Shown one piece after another: positions 35,239-43,239 of a DNA stretch of 64,000 bases. The notes under the pieces are model-generated. The model searched no databases. It saw nothing but the letters and a program-made list of their open reading frames with translations, and was not told where the DNA came from. This stretch comes from Nocardia sp. BMG111209 (GTDB lineage: Bacteria; Actinomycetota; Actinomycetes; Mycobacteriales; Mycobacteriaceae), in contig NZ_KB907307.1 of assembly GCF_000381925.1 (NCBI RefSeq), forward strand, positions 1,116,001 to 1,180,000, in the 5' to 3' direction. Each line of letters begins with the position of its first letter. Position 1 is the stretch's first letter. The translations under genes and the position numbers were made by a program.

Positions 35239-36951
35239 ATGTCCACCTCACTCTCGAGCCCGTCCGGCGTCGACGTCGACACCGGCCGCCTCGACGGCGC
35301 CTCACGGTTACGCATCTTCACCGTGCTCGCCGTGATCGTCCTGTACACCGAGATCGCACCGTTGCAGTTCACGATGGTCGGCGCCGCCCTGCAGAAGATG
35401 GCGAAGTCGTTCCCCACCGTGGGCGCCAACATCAACTGGGCCGTCATCATCCTCGGCCTCATCGGCGCCTCGGCCACCCCGCTGCTGGGCAAGGCCAGCG
35501 ACATCTGGGGCAAGAAGAAGCTGTTCCTGCTCTGCGGCGTGCTGTTCCTGATCGGCTGCCTGATCGACGCGCTGACCACGAACTGGACCTTGTTCCTGAT
35601 CGGCCGCGGACTGCAGGCCCTGGCCATCGCCAGCCAGTTCATCTCCTACGGCCTCATCCGGGACCTGTTGCCGCGCAAGTACATTCCGCTCAGCCTCGGC
35701 ATCGTCGGCGCCGGCCTCGGCTTCTCCGGCGTGATCGCGCCGTTCATCAGCGGCGTACTGATCGACCACTTCGACTGGCCCGCGATGTTCTGGTTCCTCG
35801 GCGCGTTCACCCTGGTCCTCACCCCGCTGGTGATCGCGGTCGTGCCGGAATCCCCGCTGCGGGTGAAACAGCGCATCGACCCCTTCGGCGCGGTGATGCT
35901 GTCCGGCGGCGCGCTGCTGATCCTGCTGTACCTGGACAACGGGCAGACCTGGGGCTGGACCCGCCCCTCGGCGCTGGCCTACGTGATCGCCGGTGTGGCG
36001 CTGCTGGTCGGCTTCTTCGTGGTGGAACTGCGTGTGGCGCAGCCGATCATGGATATGAAGCTGCTGCTCAACCCCAAGGTCAGCATCGTGCTGCTGATGA
36101 CGTTCTTCGGCATCGGCCTCACCGCGGTGCAACCGGTGGCACTGGGCTACATGAGCCAGACCCCCGACCAGGACCACCTGCGTGACAGCGTCGTCGACGG
36201 CGTGGTCACCCAGACCCACCAGATGACCGGCCAGACCCTGCCGGCCTCGCTGGTCAAGGTCGCCTTCGACCCCGGCTACACCTACGGCAACGGATTCTCG
36301 ATGGTCCAGTACGCCGTGCACCTCGGTATCTGGGCCGGTGTCATGGGCATGATCGTCGGCCCGCTGGCCGGCGCGCTGACCCGCCGCATCGGCGCCCGCA
36401 CCCCGGCCATCATCGGCCTGGCGCTGCTGGCCGTCGCCGCGCTCGGCTACACCTTCGCCTCCTACAGCTGGCCGGTCTACCTGCTGATCTCCGCGATCGG
36501 CGGCATCGCCTTCGGCTTCGTCTACGCCGCGGTGCCCAACCTGATCGTCGAGGCGGTCCCCGCCGAACAACAGGGCATCAGCACCGGCATGCTCGGCGTG
36601 GTCCAGAACATCGGCACCTCCGCCGCCGTGGCGGTCATGACCGCGATGCTCAACGCCAACCCGGTCAAGGCCCACCTGGACGTGGCCGGGCACCGCAGCG
36701 AGCAGGTGATCCCCCAGGTCTTCGCCGACCACGGATACCACACCAGCTTCGTATTCGTGCTGGTCACCACGATCATCGGCCTGATCATCGCCCTGTTCAT
36801 GCGCCACGGCCGCACCCCCACCACCGGCGGCGCCGCCGGTGACAACCTGATCGCCGACGCGGGCGCCGGCGCCGGGGACGGCATCGTCGCGGTCGGGGAC
36901 ACCCCCGCCACGACGCGGACCGGCACCGAGGAGGCCCCCGCCACCGCGTGA
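35239..36951 (+). CDS. MFS transporter, DHA2-type multidrug pump
   Basis: This integral membrane protein has 570 residues and about 14 predicted helices. The loop 2-3 motif is LLGKASDIWGKKKLFL, and the motif C region is GAGLGFSGVIAPFISG in helix 5. An extracellular loop of about 50 residues (after PDQDHLRDSV) interrupts the second half. The C-terminal 55 residues are a Gly/Ala/Thr-rich tail. DHA2 members export drugs or metabolites with protons. The ATG at 35239 was chosen because the hydrophilic N terminus leads straight into helix 1. A long perfect hairpin follows the stop. Confidence 0.9.
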   Translation: MSTSLSSPSGVDVDTGRLDGASRLRIFTVLAVIVLYTEIAPLQFTMVGAALQKMAKSFPTVGANINWAVIILGLIGASATPLLGKASDIWGKKKLFLLCGVLFLIGCLIDALTTNWTLFLIGRGLQALAIASQFISYGLIRDLLPRKYIPLSLGIVGAGLGFSGVIAPFISGVLIDHFDWPAMFWFLGAFTLVLTPLVIAVVPESPLRVKQRIDPFGAVMLSGGALLILLYLDNGQTWGWTRPSALAYVIAGVALLVGFFVVELRVAQPIMDMKLLLNPKVSIVLLMTFFGIGLTAVQPVALGYMSQTPDQDHLRDSVVDGVVTQTHQMTGQTLPASLVKVAFDPGYTYGNGFSMVQYAVHLGIWAGVMGMIVGPLAGALTRRIGARTPAIIGLALLAVAALGYTFASYSWPVYLLISAIGGIAFGFVYAAVPNLIVEAVPAEQQGISTGMLGVVQNIGTSAAVAVMTAMLNANPVKAHLDVAGHRSEQVIPQVFADHGYHTSFVFVLVTTIIGLIIALFMRHGRTPTTGGAAGDNLIADAGAGAGDGIVAVGDTPATTRTGTEEAPATA

Positions 36952-36966
36952 CCCCCTTCCCGGTAC

Positions 36967-36999
36967 GTCCCGCACCGCCACTCACCGGCGGTGCGGGAC
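36967..36999 (+). terminator. Strong intrinsic terminator after the MFS gene
   Basis: A perfect 13-bp stem, GTCCCGCACCGCC with GGCGGTGCGGGAC and a 7-base loop, is followed within a few bases by TTTT. Confidence 0.8.
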
Positions 37000-37061
37000 A
37001 CCGCTTTTCGATGCCGCCACCGGCCGCCCGCCGCGGCGAGCGCGACGCGAAGGCCCGCGGA

Positions 37062-37898
37062 TCACTGCGCTCCGGCCAGCGCCAGCAGCGTCACCGCGTC
37101 CTGGTCCGGACTGCCCGGCCGCGGCTGGAACGCCACGAACCGCTGCCCGTCCGGCGCGGTCAGGATCTCCGAGGTCAGCGTCAACCGCCCCACCGACGGA
37201 TGCCGGAACACCCGCTGTGCCCCGGACTTGACCCGCACGTCGTAGGTCCGCCACAACTCGTCGAATTCCGCACTGGCGGCACATAATTCGCCGGTCAGCG
37301 CGGCCAGCCCCGGATGTTCCGGATCGGTGCCGTGCACCGTGCGCAGATGCGCCACGCAATCGCGCGCCATCGCCGGCCAGTCCTCGAACACCTGCCGCGC
37401 CGGATCCGCGGTGAACACGTACCGGATCAGGTTGCGCCGCTGCGGATCCGTCGCCGCCAGCCCCGACAACAGATGCAGCCCTTCGGGATTCGCGTCGAGC
37501 ATATTGCTCACCTGATCCAGCACGAACGCCGGCGTCGGCCGCACCGCCGCCAGCAACGTCGCCAGTCCGGGGCGCACCGCCGATACCGGCGCCGCCGCCA
37601 CCGCCCGGCGTCCCGCCACCACTCGCGCCAGATCGTAGAGATGGCGACGCTCGTCCGCGCTCAACCGCAGCGCCGCCGCCAGCGCGTCCAGCACCGCCAG
37701 ACTCGGATTCGTGTCCCGGCCCTGCTCCAGCCGGATGTAGTAGTCCACACTCAGCCCCGCGAGCGTCGCCACCTCCTCCCGCCGCAACCCCGGCGTCTGC
37801 CGGCGACCGGTCCCCGCCGGCAACCCCACCTGCCCCGGCTGCAGGCGATCGCGGCGGGTCCGCAGGAAATCCCCCAGAACACGACGTGCACTCACCAC
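37062..37898 (-). CDS. XRE-family regulator with MmyB-like ligand domain
   Basis: This DNA-binding protein has 278 residues. The helix-turn-helix covers about residues 35-75 (RREEVATLAGLSVDYYIRLEQGR). The C-terminal domain is of the MmyB type (TPAFVLDQVSNMLDANPEG, later GELCAASAEFDELWRTYDV), which is PAS-like and known in one member to bind fatty acid. The family is commonly divergent from an oxidoreductase gene it controls. Here it is divergent from the SDR gene with a 98-bp gap, so local control of that gene is likely. Confidence 0.92.
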   Translation of the reverse strand: MVSARRVLGDFLRTRRDRLQPGQVGLPAGTGRRQTPGLRREEVATLAGLSVDYYIRLEQGRDTNPSLAVLDALAAALRLSADERRHLYDLARVVAGRRAVAAAPVSAVRPGLATLLAAVRPTPAFVLDQVSNMLDANPEGLHLLSGLAATDPQRRNLIRYVFTADPARQVFEDWPAMARDCVAHLRTVHGTDPEHPGLAALTGELCAASAEFDELWRTYDVRVKSGAQRVFRHPSVGRLTLTSEILTAPDGQRFVAFQPRPGSPDQDAVTLLALAGAQ

Positions 37899-37996
37899 CC
37901 CAGTCTGCCCCGCGCCGCCGCGGCCGGGGTGGCCCTACCGGGACCAGGCCACACGGGGTCTCCCCACCGGCGCGATGTCGGCCGACGCTGAGCGTC

Positions 37997-38716
37997 ATGA
38001 CCGACATCGCACACACCCTGATCATCGGCGGCAGCTCCGGCATGGGCCTCGCGCTGGCCCGCCGCCTGCTCGCCGCCGGCGAGGAGGTCACCCTCGCCGC
38101 CCGCTCCCGCACCGGCCTCGACGACGCCGTCACCGCCCTCGGCGGCGGCGACCGCCTGCACCACCGGCAGGCCGACATCGCCGACGAAACCTCCGTCGCC
38201 GGCCTGTTCGCCTCGCTGGGCCCGCTCGACCACGTCGTCGTCACCGCCGCCGACATGACCCGCGGCTACGGGCCGATCCGCGACCAGACCCTCGACGGCG
38301 CCCGCAGCGTCGTCGACGTCAAGGTGCTCGGGCCCTGGCTGGTCGGCAAGTACGCCGCCGGGCAGGTCACCGGCTCGCTGACGGTCACCTCCGGCATCGC
38401 CGCCTATCGGCCCGCCACCGGCGGCGCCGTCGTCGCCATGGCCAACGCCGCCCTCGAAGGACTGGTCCGCGCCCTGGCCCTGGAACTGGCGCCGGTCCGC
38501 GTCAACGCCGTATCCCCCGGCTGGATCGACACCCCCATCTGGGACGACTTCGCCGGCGACGCGAAAACCGAACGGCTGCAAGCGATGGCCGCCCGCCTGC
38601 CCGCCGGCCGCATCGGCCGGCCCGACGACATCGCCGCCGCCTTCCAGGCCGTGATGACCAACGAATTCCTCACCGGCACGGTCGTCCACGTCGACGGCGG
38701 GCACCGCCTGGTGTAA
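37997..38716 (+). CDS. SDR-fold protein lacking the Tyr-Lys catalytic pair
   Basis: This Rossmann-fold protein has 239 residues. The cofactor loop is GGSSGMG (11-17) and the C-terminal part VRVNAVSPGWIDTPIW is normal. Ser132 is present, but the positions 13 and 17 residues later, normally Tyr and Lys, are Val145 and Ala149 (GGAVVAMANAALEGL). I recall this SDR subgroup with such a replacement beside XRE regulators, so it is not a sequencing artefact by itself, but classical SDR chemistry is not expected. It is divergent from the MmyB-type regulator. Confidence 0.88.
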   Translation: MTDIAHTLIIGGSSGMGLALARRLLAAGEEVTLAARSRTGLDDAVTALGGGDRLHHRQADIADETSVAGLFASLGPLDHVVVTAADMTRGYGPIRDQTLDGARSVVDVKVLGPWLVGKYAAGQVTGSLTVTSGIAAYRPATGGAVVAMANAALEGLVRALALELAPVRVNAVSPGWIDTPIWDDFAGDAKTERLQAMAARLPAGRIGRPDDIAAAFQAVMTNEFLTGTVVHVDGGHRLV

Positions 38717-38774
38717 CCCGCTGCGCGGCAACGCGACCCGGCGATCCGGCGGCCCGGCCCCACCACCCTCCCTA

Positions 38775-38790
38775 TAGTAAGTGAACGCTT
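38775..38790 (+). promoter_or_regulatory. Putative operator shared with the second CoA-transferase gene
   Basis: TAGTAAGTGAACGCTT fits TAGT-R-AGTG-NNN-GCTT. The same pattern occurs on the minus strand at 43061-43076 ahead of the other CoA-transferase gene. Here it ends 24 bases before the ATG and overlaps the likely promoter, so a repressor, probably TetR type, is the natural candidate. Confidence 0.5.
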
Positions 38791-38814
38791 TCTTTATTGA
38801 GGAGGATGATGAAT

Positions 38815-40011
38815 ATGGCCGGGCCGTTGTCGCAGGTGAAAGTGCTGGAACTACGCGGCCGCGGGCCGGGGCCCTTCGGCGCCATGGTGCTGGCCGACCT
38901 CGGCGCACAGGTGATCGCCCTCGACCGCCCGGAGGTCGCCGACACCCGGCACGCCGCCGACCGTCCCGCCGCGCCGGGCGAGACCGGCACCGAGCGAATG
39001 ATCAACGGCCGCAGACAGATCGACCCCGTACAGCGCGGCCGCCGCACCCTCGCGATCGACCTCAAGACCCCGCAGGGCCTCGCCGCCGCGCTACGACTGG
39101 CCGACCACGCCGACGTCCTCGTCGAGGGCAACCGGCCCGGGGTCGCCGAACGGCTCGGCATCGGGCCGCAGGTATGCCTGGCGCGCAACCCGAGACTGGT
39201 CTACGCCCGCATCACCGGCTGGGGACAGGACGGCCCGCTGGCCCGCACGCCCGGCCACGACCTCAACTACGTCGCACTGTCGGGCACCCTGGACCTGTTG
39301 CGCCACAACGACGGCCGCCCGGTACCGCCGCTGAATCTGCTCGGCGACTACGGCGGTGGCGGCATGCTGCTGGTGATCGGCATCCTCGCCGCCCTGCAGG
39401 AACGCACACACTCCGGCCGCGGCCAGGTCGTGGACGCCGCCATGTCCGACGGGATCGCGCTGCTCACCACCGTCGTCCACGGGATGCGCGCCGAGGGACT
39501 CTGGTCGGACACCCCCGGCGGCAACGTCCTCGACCTGGCCGCACCGTTCTACAACGTCTACCGCACCGCCGACGACCGCTGGGTCAGCGTCGGCTGCGGC
39601 GAACCCCGGTTCTACGCACAGCTTCTCGACCGCCTCGGGCTCACCGATGAACTGCTGCCGCACCAGAGCGACCCCGCCACCTGGCCCGCCGCGACCGCCC
39701 GCATCGCCGAGGCGTTCGCCACCGGCACCTTCGACCACTGGTGCGCACTGCTGGAAGGCACCGACACCTGCTTCGCGCCGGTGCTCACCCTCGACGAGGC
39801 CGCCGCCCACCCGCACCACCGCGCTCGCGGCACGTTCACCACCGTCGACGGCGTCGTCCAGCCTGCCCCCGCACCACGTTTCGACCGCACCCCCGCCGCA
39901 CCCCCGCGCCCACCGACCGCGCAGGACCCCGCGGCCGTACTGCGGGACTGGGGCATCGCGACCACCGATATCGACGAACTGCTGCGCGGCGGGGCGGTCA
40001 CCGAGGGTTGA
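38815..40011 (+). CDS. CaiB/BaiF family (class III) CoA-transferase
   Basis: The enzyme of 398 residues is either a CoA-transferase or an alpha-methylacyl-CoA racemase-type enzyme. The N terminus reads VKVLELRGRGPGPFGAMVLADLGAQVIALD, with VLVEGNRPGVAERLGIG and YARITGWGQDGPLA following. The motif region before DLNYVALSG carries the catalytic Asp (GHDLNY). The racemase subgroup typically has RPGHDLNY-like sequence, which matches. An AGGAGG site sits 9 bases before ATG 38815. Upstream ATGs at 38806 and 38809 are too close to it. It is a good candidate for branched-chain fatty acid or sterol side-chain metabolism. Confidence 0.9.
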   Translation: MAGPLSQVKVLELRGRGPGPFGAMVLADLGAQVIALDRPEVADTRHAADRPAAPGETGTERMINGRRQIDPVQRGRRTLAIDLKTPQGLAAALRLADHADVLVEGNRPGVAERLGIGPQVCLARNPRLVYARITGWGQDGPLARTPGHDLNYVALSGTLDLLRHNDGRPVPPLNLLGDYGGGGMLLVIGILAALQERTHSGRGQVVDAAMSDGIALLTTVVHGMRAEGLWSDTPGGNVLDLAAPFYNVYRTADDRWVSVGCGEPRFYAQLLDRLGLTDELLPHQSDPATWPAATARIAEAFATGTFDHWCALLEGTDTCFAPVLTLDEAAAHPHHRARGTFTTVDGVVQPAPAPRFDRTPAAPPRPPTAQDPAAVLRDWGIATTDIDELLRGGAVTEG

Positions 40012-40021
40012 GCCGTGCGTT

Positions 40022-40039
40022 CGATCGGACATACGATCG
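40022..40039 (+). promoter_or_regulatory. Operator and -10 region of the toxin-antitoxin genes
   Basis: Two CGATCG boxes 12 bp apart (40022-40027, 40034-40039) straddle a TACGAT -10 element at 40032-40037, which is 7 bases before the ATG. The arrangement suits leaderless transcription with autorepression by the antitoxin. Confidence 0.5.
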
Positions 40040-40044
40040 TGCGC

Positions 40045-40260
40045 ATGGCTACACGGATGACCATCATCCTGCCGGACGAGATCGCCACGCGACTGAAGTC
40101 GGTCGCGGGCGAAGGCAAGATGAGCGACTATGTCGCGAAAGCCGTCCGGCAGAAGATGCTCGAGGACGACCTGCGGCACCTCGCCGCATGGGAGGCCGAG
40201 CACGGCGGGCCGGACCTGACGTTCTACGAGGAGAGCGAGCGCGGGTTCGACGATGAATGA
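40045..40260 (+). CDS. Antitoxin of a type II toxin-antitoxin pair
   Basis: This protein has 71 residues. The N terminus TRMTIILPDEIATRLKSVA is a ribbon-helix-helix DNA-binding segment, and SDYVAKAVRQKMLEDD is the second helix. The acidic C terminus (FYEESERGFDDE) is typical of the toxin-neutralising tail. It overlaps the toxin gene by 8 bp and probably represses the shared promoter. Confidence 0.85.
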   Translation: MATRMTIILPDEIATRLKSVAGEGKMSDYVAKAVRQKMLEDDLRHLAAWEAEHGGPDLTFYEESERGFDDE

Positions 40261-40567
40261 ACCGACCAGTCAAGGCGAGATCTGGCTCGTCCACACCATC
40301 GCGGGCCGGCAGTTCACGGTCGTGGTGGTCGACTCCACCCACATGGTGCGCCAACGCCCGGCCGTCCTCTGCGCCCGCGTGCTCGCCGCCCGCGAAGTCC
40401 CCTCCAGCCTCGCGCTGCTCACCGTGCCCCTCGGCGACAACCAGGTCGTCGGCGTCCACGAGGTCTCCGCGTTCACCCGCTGCAGCTTCCTCGAACACAA
40501 GGGCAGGCTGTCGGACCCCGAACTGGAACAACTGAACGTCTGCCTACGCGCCCGCTTCGAACTCTGA
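40253..40567 (+). CDS. MazF/PemK-like toxin
   Basis: This small toxin has 104 residues. QGEIWLVHTIAGRQFTVVVV and the later RPAVLCARV follow the start of the MazF/CcdB beta-barrel fold. The usual GDIWLVDFGPTxGSEQxGxRP form is shortened, so the match is partial. MazF enzymes cut mRNA at specific sequences. The gene overlaps the antitoxin by 8 bp and is followed by a strong hairpin. Confidence 0.75.
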   Translation: MNEPTSQGEIWLVHTIAGRQFTVVVVDSTHMVRQRPAVLCARVLAAREVPSSLALLTVPLGDNQVVGVHEVSAFTRCSFLEHKGRLSDPELEQLNVCLRARFEL

Positions 40568-40577
40568 ACCGGCACAG

Positions 40578-40610
40578 GAGATCTCGGCCGCGAGACACGG
40601 CCGAGGTCTC
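40578..40610 (+). terminator. Hairpin terminator after the toxin gene
   Basis: GAGATCTCGGCCG pairs with CGGCCGAGGTCTC (13 bp, one G-T) around a 7-base loop, 10 bases past the toxin stop. Confidence 0.72.
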
Positions 40611-40726
40611 TCGCGTGCGGCACGCCGCACGCCGTGCGCCGTGCGCCGAACGGCTCGGCGATTCCGGCACGGTGCCGCCGACCCCGGGTGACCGATCGCT
40701 CGGAGGTGTCGGCCCGGGTCGGTCGA

Positions 40727-43021
40727 TCAGGTCGGTGGCAGTGGTGTGGGAGCCGCCACTGTTGCGTTGCCGATCAGCTCCTCGATCTCGGCGTCGTCGA
40801 AACCGGTCTCGCGCAACACGTCCCGGGTGTGTTCACCGAGCCCGGGGATGCCCGCGCGGGCGCGCGGTTGTGGCGCCGGGCCCAGCCGCGGCGGGAAGGA
40901 CGGCTGCGAGACCCGGCCGAGGTCGTCCCACCGGTAGCCGGTCACCCGGCCCAGCCGCCGGTTGACCGGATCGTCGACGAAGCCGCCGGCGAACGCGCTG
41001 CGATCGGCGTCGGGTACCGGCTCCACCGGGACCGTGGCCGCGCGCAGCGCCGACACCCACCACTCGGCGTCCTTGGTCGCGAAAATCTGTTCCAGCACAA
41101 CCTCTTCCGGCTGCGGCTCACCGGATTCGGTGCGCAGCGGCGGCGGCGCAGCGGGCAGATCCGCCGACGTGACCACCGCACGCAACCGCTCCCAGGCCGG
41201 CCGATCGGGGATCGCCAGCGCGAACCAGGCGTCGTCACCGCCGCGATACAGGCGATAGGCCGCACCGTATCCGGTCTGGCCCGCGTCCAGCACCGGACCG
41301 CCGAGCACCCGGTCACCGGCCAGGAACGCGCCGGACTTCATCGTCAGCGCCGCACCCAGCAGACTGCTGCGCACCACATGCCCGCCCCCGTCGCGGCGGC
41401 GCGCGTACAGGCCCGCGATGATCCCGCACGCGGCCAGCCAGCCGCCGGTCACATCGATCGCGCCCCACACCAGATATGTCGGCGGCTGCCCGTGCCCGCC
41501 CTGCCCGGCCTCGATCCCCGCCAGCGCCTGCATCAACTGATCGTTGGCCGGCAACAGCGCCCGCGGGCCCTGCTCGCCGAAACCGCTGGCGAAACTGTAG
41601 ACCGCCGCCGGATTGGCCGCCCGCACCGCCGCCTCGTCGTAACCGAGCCGCTCCGCCGCGCCGACCCGCGAATTGTGGTGCACCACATCGCTGTCGCGGA
41701 ACAACCGGCGCAACACCTCCGCCGCGCCGGGCGCCTTCAGATCCAGCGCCAGCGCCCGCTTACCCCGCTGCCCCGCGGCGAACATCGGCTGCATCGCGCG
41801 ATGCGCGTCACCGGTGCGCGGCTCCACCTTCACCACATCCGCGCCCAGCTCCGCCAGGATCAGCGGCGCCACCGGCCCGGCCAGATACGCCGACAGATCC
41901 AGCACCCGCACATCCGACAGCAACCGGGTGCCCGCCGCACCCGGGCGCGCCGATGCCTCGGCCGCCCGCTGCACCCGCAGCACCGGCCCCAGCATCGTCA
42001 CCGGCCCCAGATCCGGATCCTCGCGGTCGACGGCCAGCCCGATCTCACGCACATGCCCGTCGCGCAGCGCCTCACCCGGCCGCCACACCGGCTCGCACCG
42101 GAACTGGTGCCCGGCAAGGCTTTCCAGCCACCGATCCCGATCGCGGGTGGCGAAGGTGGCCGCCCAGCGCCGGCCCCGCTCCACCATCGCACCGCTGATC
42201 AGATCCGCGTTGTACCCCCGCTCCGAGGGGGGATCGCCGATATGTTCGAGGAACTGCTCGTAGGCGCCCTTCGCGCCGAACCACAGTTGCAGATACTCCC
42301 CGTCGGCGCACCGATACGACAACGCCTCGGCCGGACCCTGCTGCTGCCACAACAGCCTCGTCGACGGCGAATGATGTTCCACGCTACCGATGATCATCGG
42401 CAGGATCGCCTGTAACCCGTCGTACAGCGAGGTCTCCGCCCAGCCGCCGGCCCCCGTCGCCTCCCGCTCGTACAGCAGCGCCAGCGCCCCGACCGTCGCC
42501 GACAACGCCGCCCCCAGCCCCGCCACCGCCGGATCCCCGAACGCCGGCCCGCCCCGATGCGCCCGGATCTGGGTCAGCAGCCCCGCCCGCGCCTGCACCA
42601 GCAACTCGATATCCGGGATCTCGCCGAGCGCATGGAACGCCGGCCGGATCCGCGACACGATCAACCGCGGATTCGCCTGCGCCAGAGCCGAATACCGCAC
42701 CCCCCGCCGCTCCAGCGAATCCTCCCCACCGGACAGCACCAGCACATCCGCCGCCGCGGCCAGCTCGGTCACAAGCCGCACCGCCGCATCCGGATCGTCG
42801 CCGAGCTCGACCGATTCCTTCCCGCGATCCCACGCACGCTCGTACTCCACCCCCGCATCCAGCGTCGAACGCCGCGACGGCCGTACCCGCGTCACCTCCG
42901 CCCCCAGATCACGCAGCAGCGCCCCCGGCAAACTCCCGGCCGGACCGGCCGCCACCGCGCCCGCCCCGAGCGCCACCTCGACCACCCGCACACCTGCCAG
43001 CGGCGTTCCGCTCGATTGCAT
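40727..43021 (-). CDS. Double-domain CaiB/BaiF CoA-transferase
   Basis: A protein of 764 residues with two class III CoA-transferase domains in one chain. The first (residues 1 to about 350) opens with LAGVRVVEVALGAGAVAAGPAG and looks degenerate. The second starts with LLSDVRVLDLSAYLAGPVAPLILAELGADVVKVEPRTGD, the canonical N terminus. Such fused enzymes are known in actinobacteria. The second domain probably carries activity; the first may be structural. The start ATG (43019-43021) has a GGAG site 8 bases upstream. A motif shared with the other CoA-transferase gene lies 40 bases upstream. It is divergent from the L,D-transpeptidase gene. Confidence 0.9.
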   Translation of the reverse strand: MQSSGTPLAGVRVVEVALGAGAVAAGPAGSLPGALLRDLGAEVTRVRPSRRSTLDAGVEYERAWDRGKESVELGDDPDAAVRLVTELAAAADVLVLSGGEDSLERRGVRYSALAQANPRLIVSRIRPAFHALGEIPDIELLVQARAGLLTQIRAHRGGPAFGDPAVAGLGAALSATVGALALLYEREATGAGGWAETSLYDGLQAILPMIIGSVEHHSPSTRLLWQQQGPAEALSYRCADGEYLQLWFGAKGAYEQFLEHIGDPPSERGYNADLISGAMVERGRRWAATFATRDRDRWLESLAGHQFRCEPVWRPGEALRDGHVREIGLAVDREDPDLGPVTMLGPVLRVQRAAEASARPGAAGTRLLSDVRVLDLSAYLAGPVAPLILAELGADVVKVEPRTGDAHRAMQPMFAAGQRGKRALALDLKAPGAAEVLRRLFRDSDVVHHNSRVGAAERLGYDEAAVRAANPAAVYSFASGFGEQGPRALLPANDQLMQALAGIEAGQGGHGQPPTYLVWGAIDVTGGWLAACGIIAGLYARRRDGGGHVVRSSLLGAALTMKSGAFLAGDRVLGGPVLDAGQTGYGAAYRLYRGGDDAWFALAIPDRPAWERLRAVVTSADLPAAPPPLRTESGEPQPEEVVLEQIFATKDAEWWVSALRAATVPVEPVPDADRSAFAGGFVDDPVNRRLGRVTGYRWDDLGRVSQPSFPPRLGPAPQPRARAGIPGLGEHTRDVLRETGFDDAEIEELIGNATVAAPTPLPPT

Positions 43022-43060
43022 CGACACTCCGATCTGTCCGGCCCACGAGCACCCTAACAG

Positions 43061-43076
43061 AAGCAAACACTCACTA
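43061..43076 (-). promoter_or_regulatory. Putative operator matching the one at 38775
   Basis: On the minus strand it reads TAGTGAGTGTTTGCTT, fitting TAGT-R-AGTG-NNN-GCTT, 40 bases ahead of the double-domain CoA-transferase start. Eleven fixed positions agree with the copy at 38775. Confidence 0.5.
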
Positions 43077-43239
43077 ACATGCGATCCACCGGCGCACCCG
43101 ACACACCCCTGCCGCCGATCCGATCCCGCCCCCGACCTCCCGTTCCGAGTGGCGACCTGGGAAAGGTCCAGTACCCTGAGAGCGCCGACGACGAGCAGCG
43201 CGTCGCGCCCAGCCAGACCGTGTGGGGAAAGACAAAAGT

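Noticed and set aside
40634..42415. A 593-codon plus-strand open frame opposite the double-domain CoA-transferase.
   Set aside because: Arg/Pro/Gln-rich composition without any motif; it mirrors the third-position bias of the real minus-strand gene.
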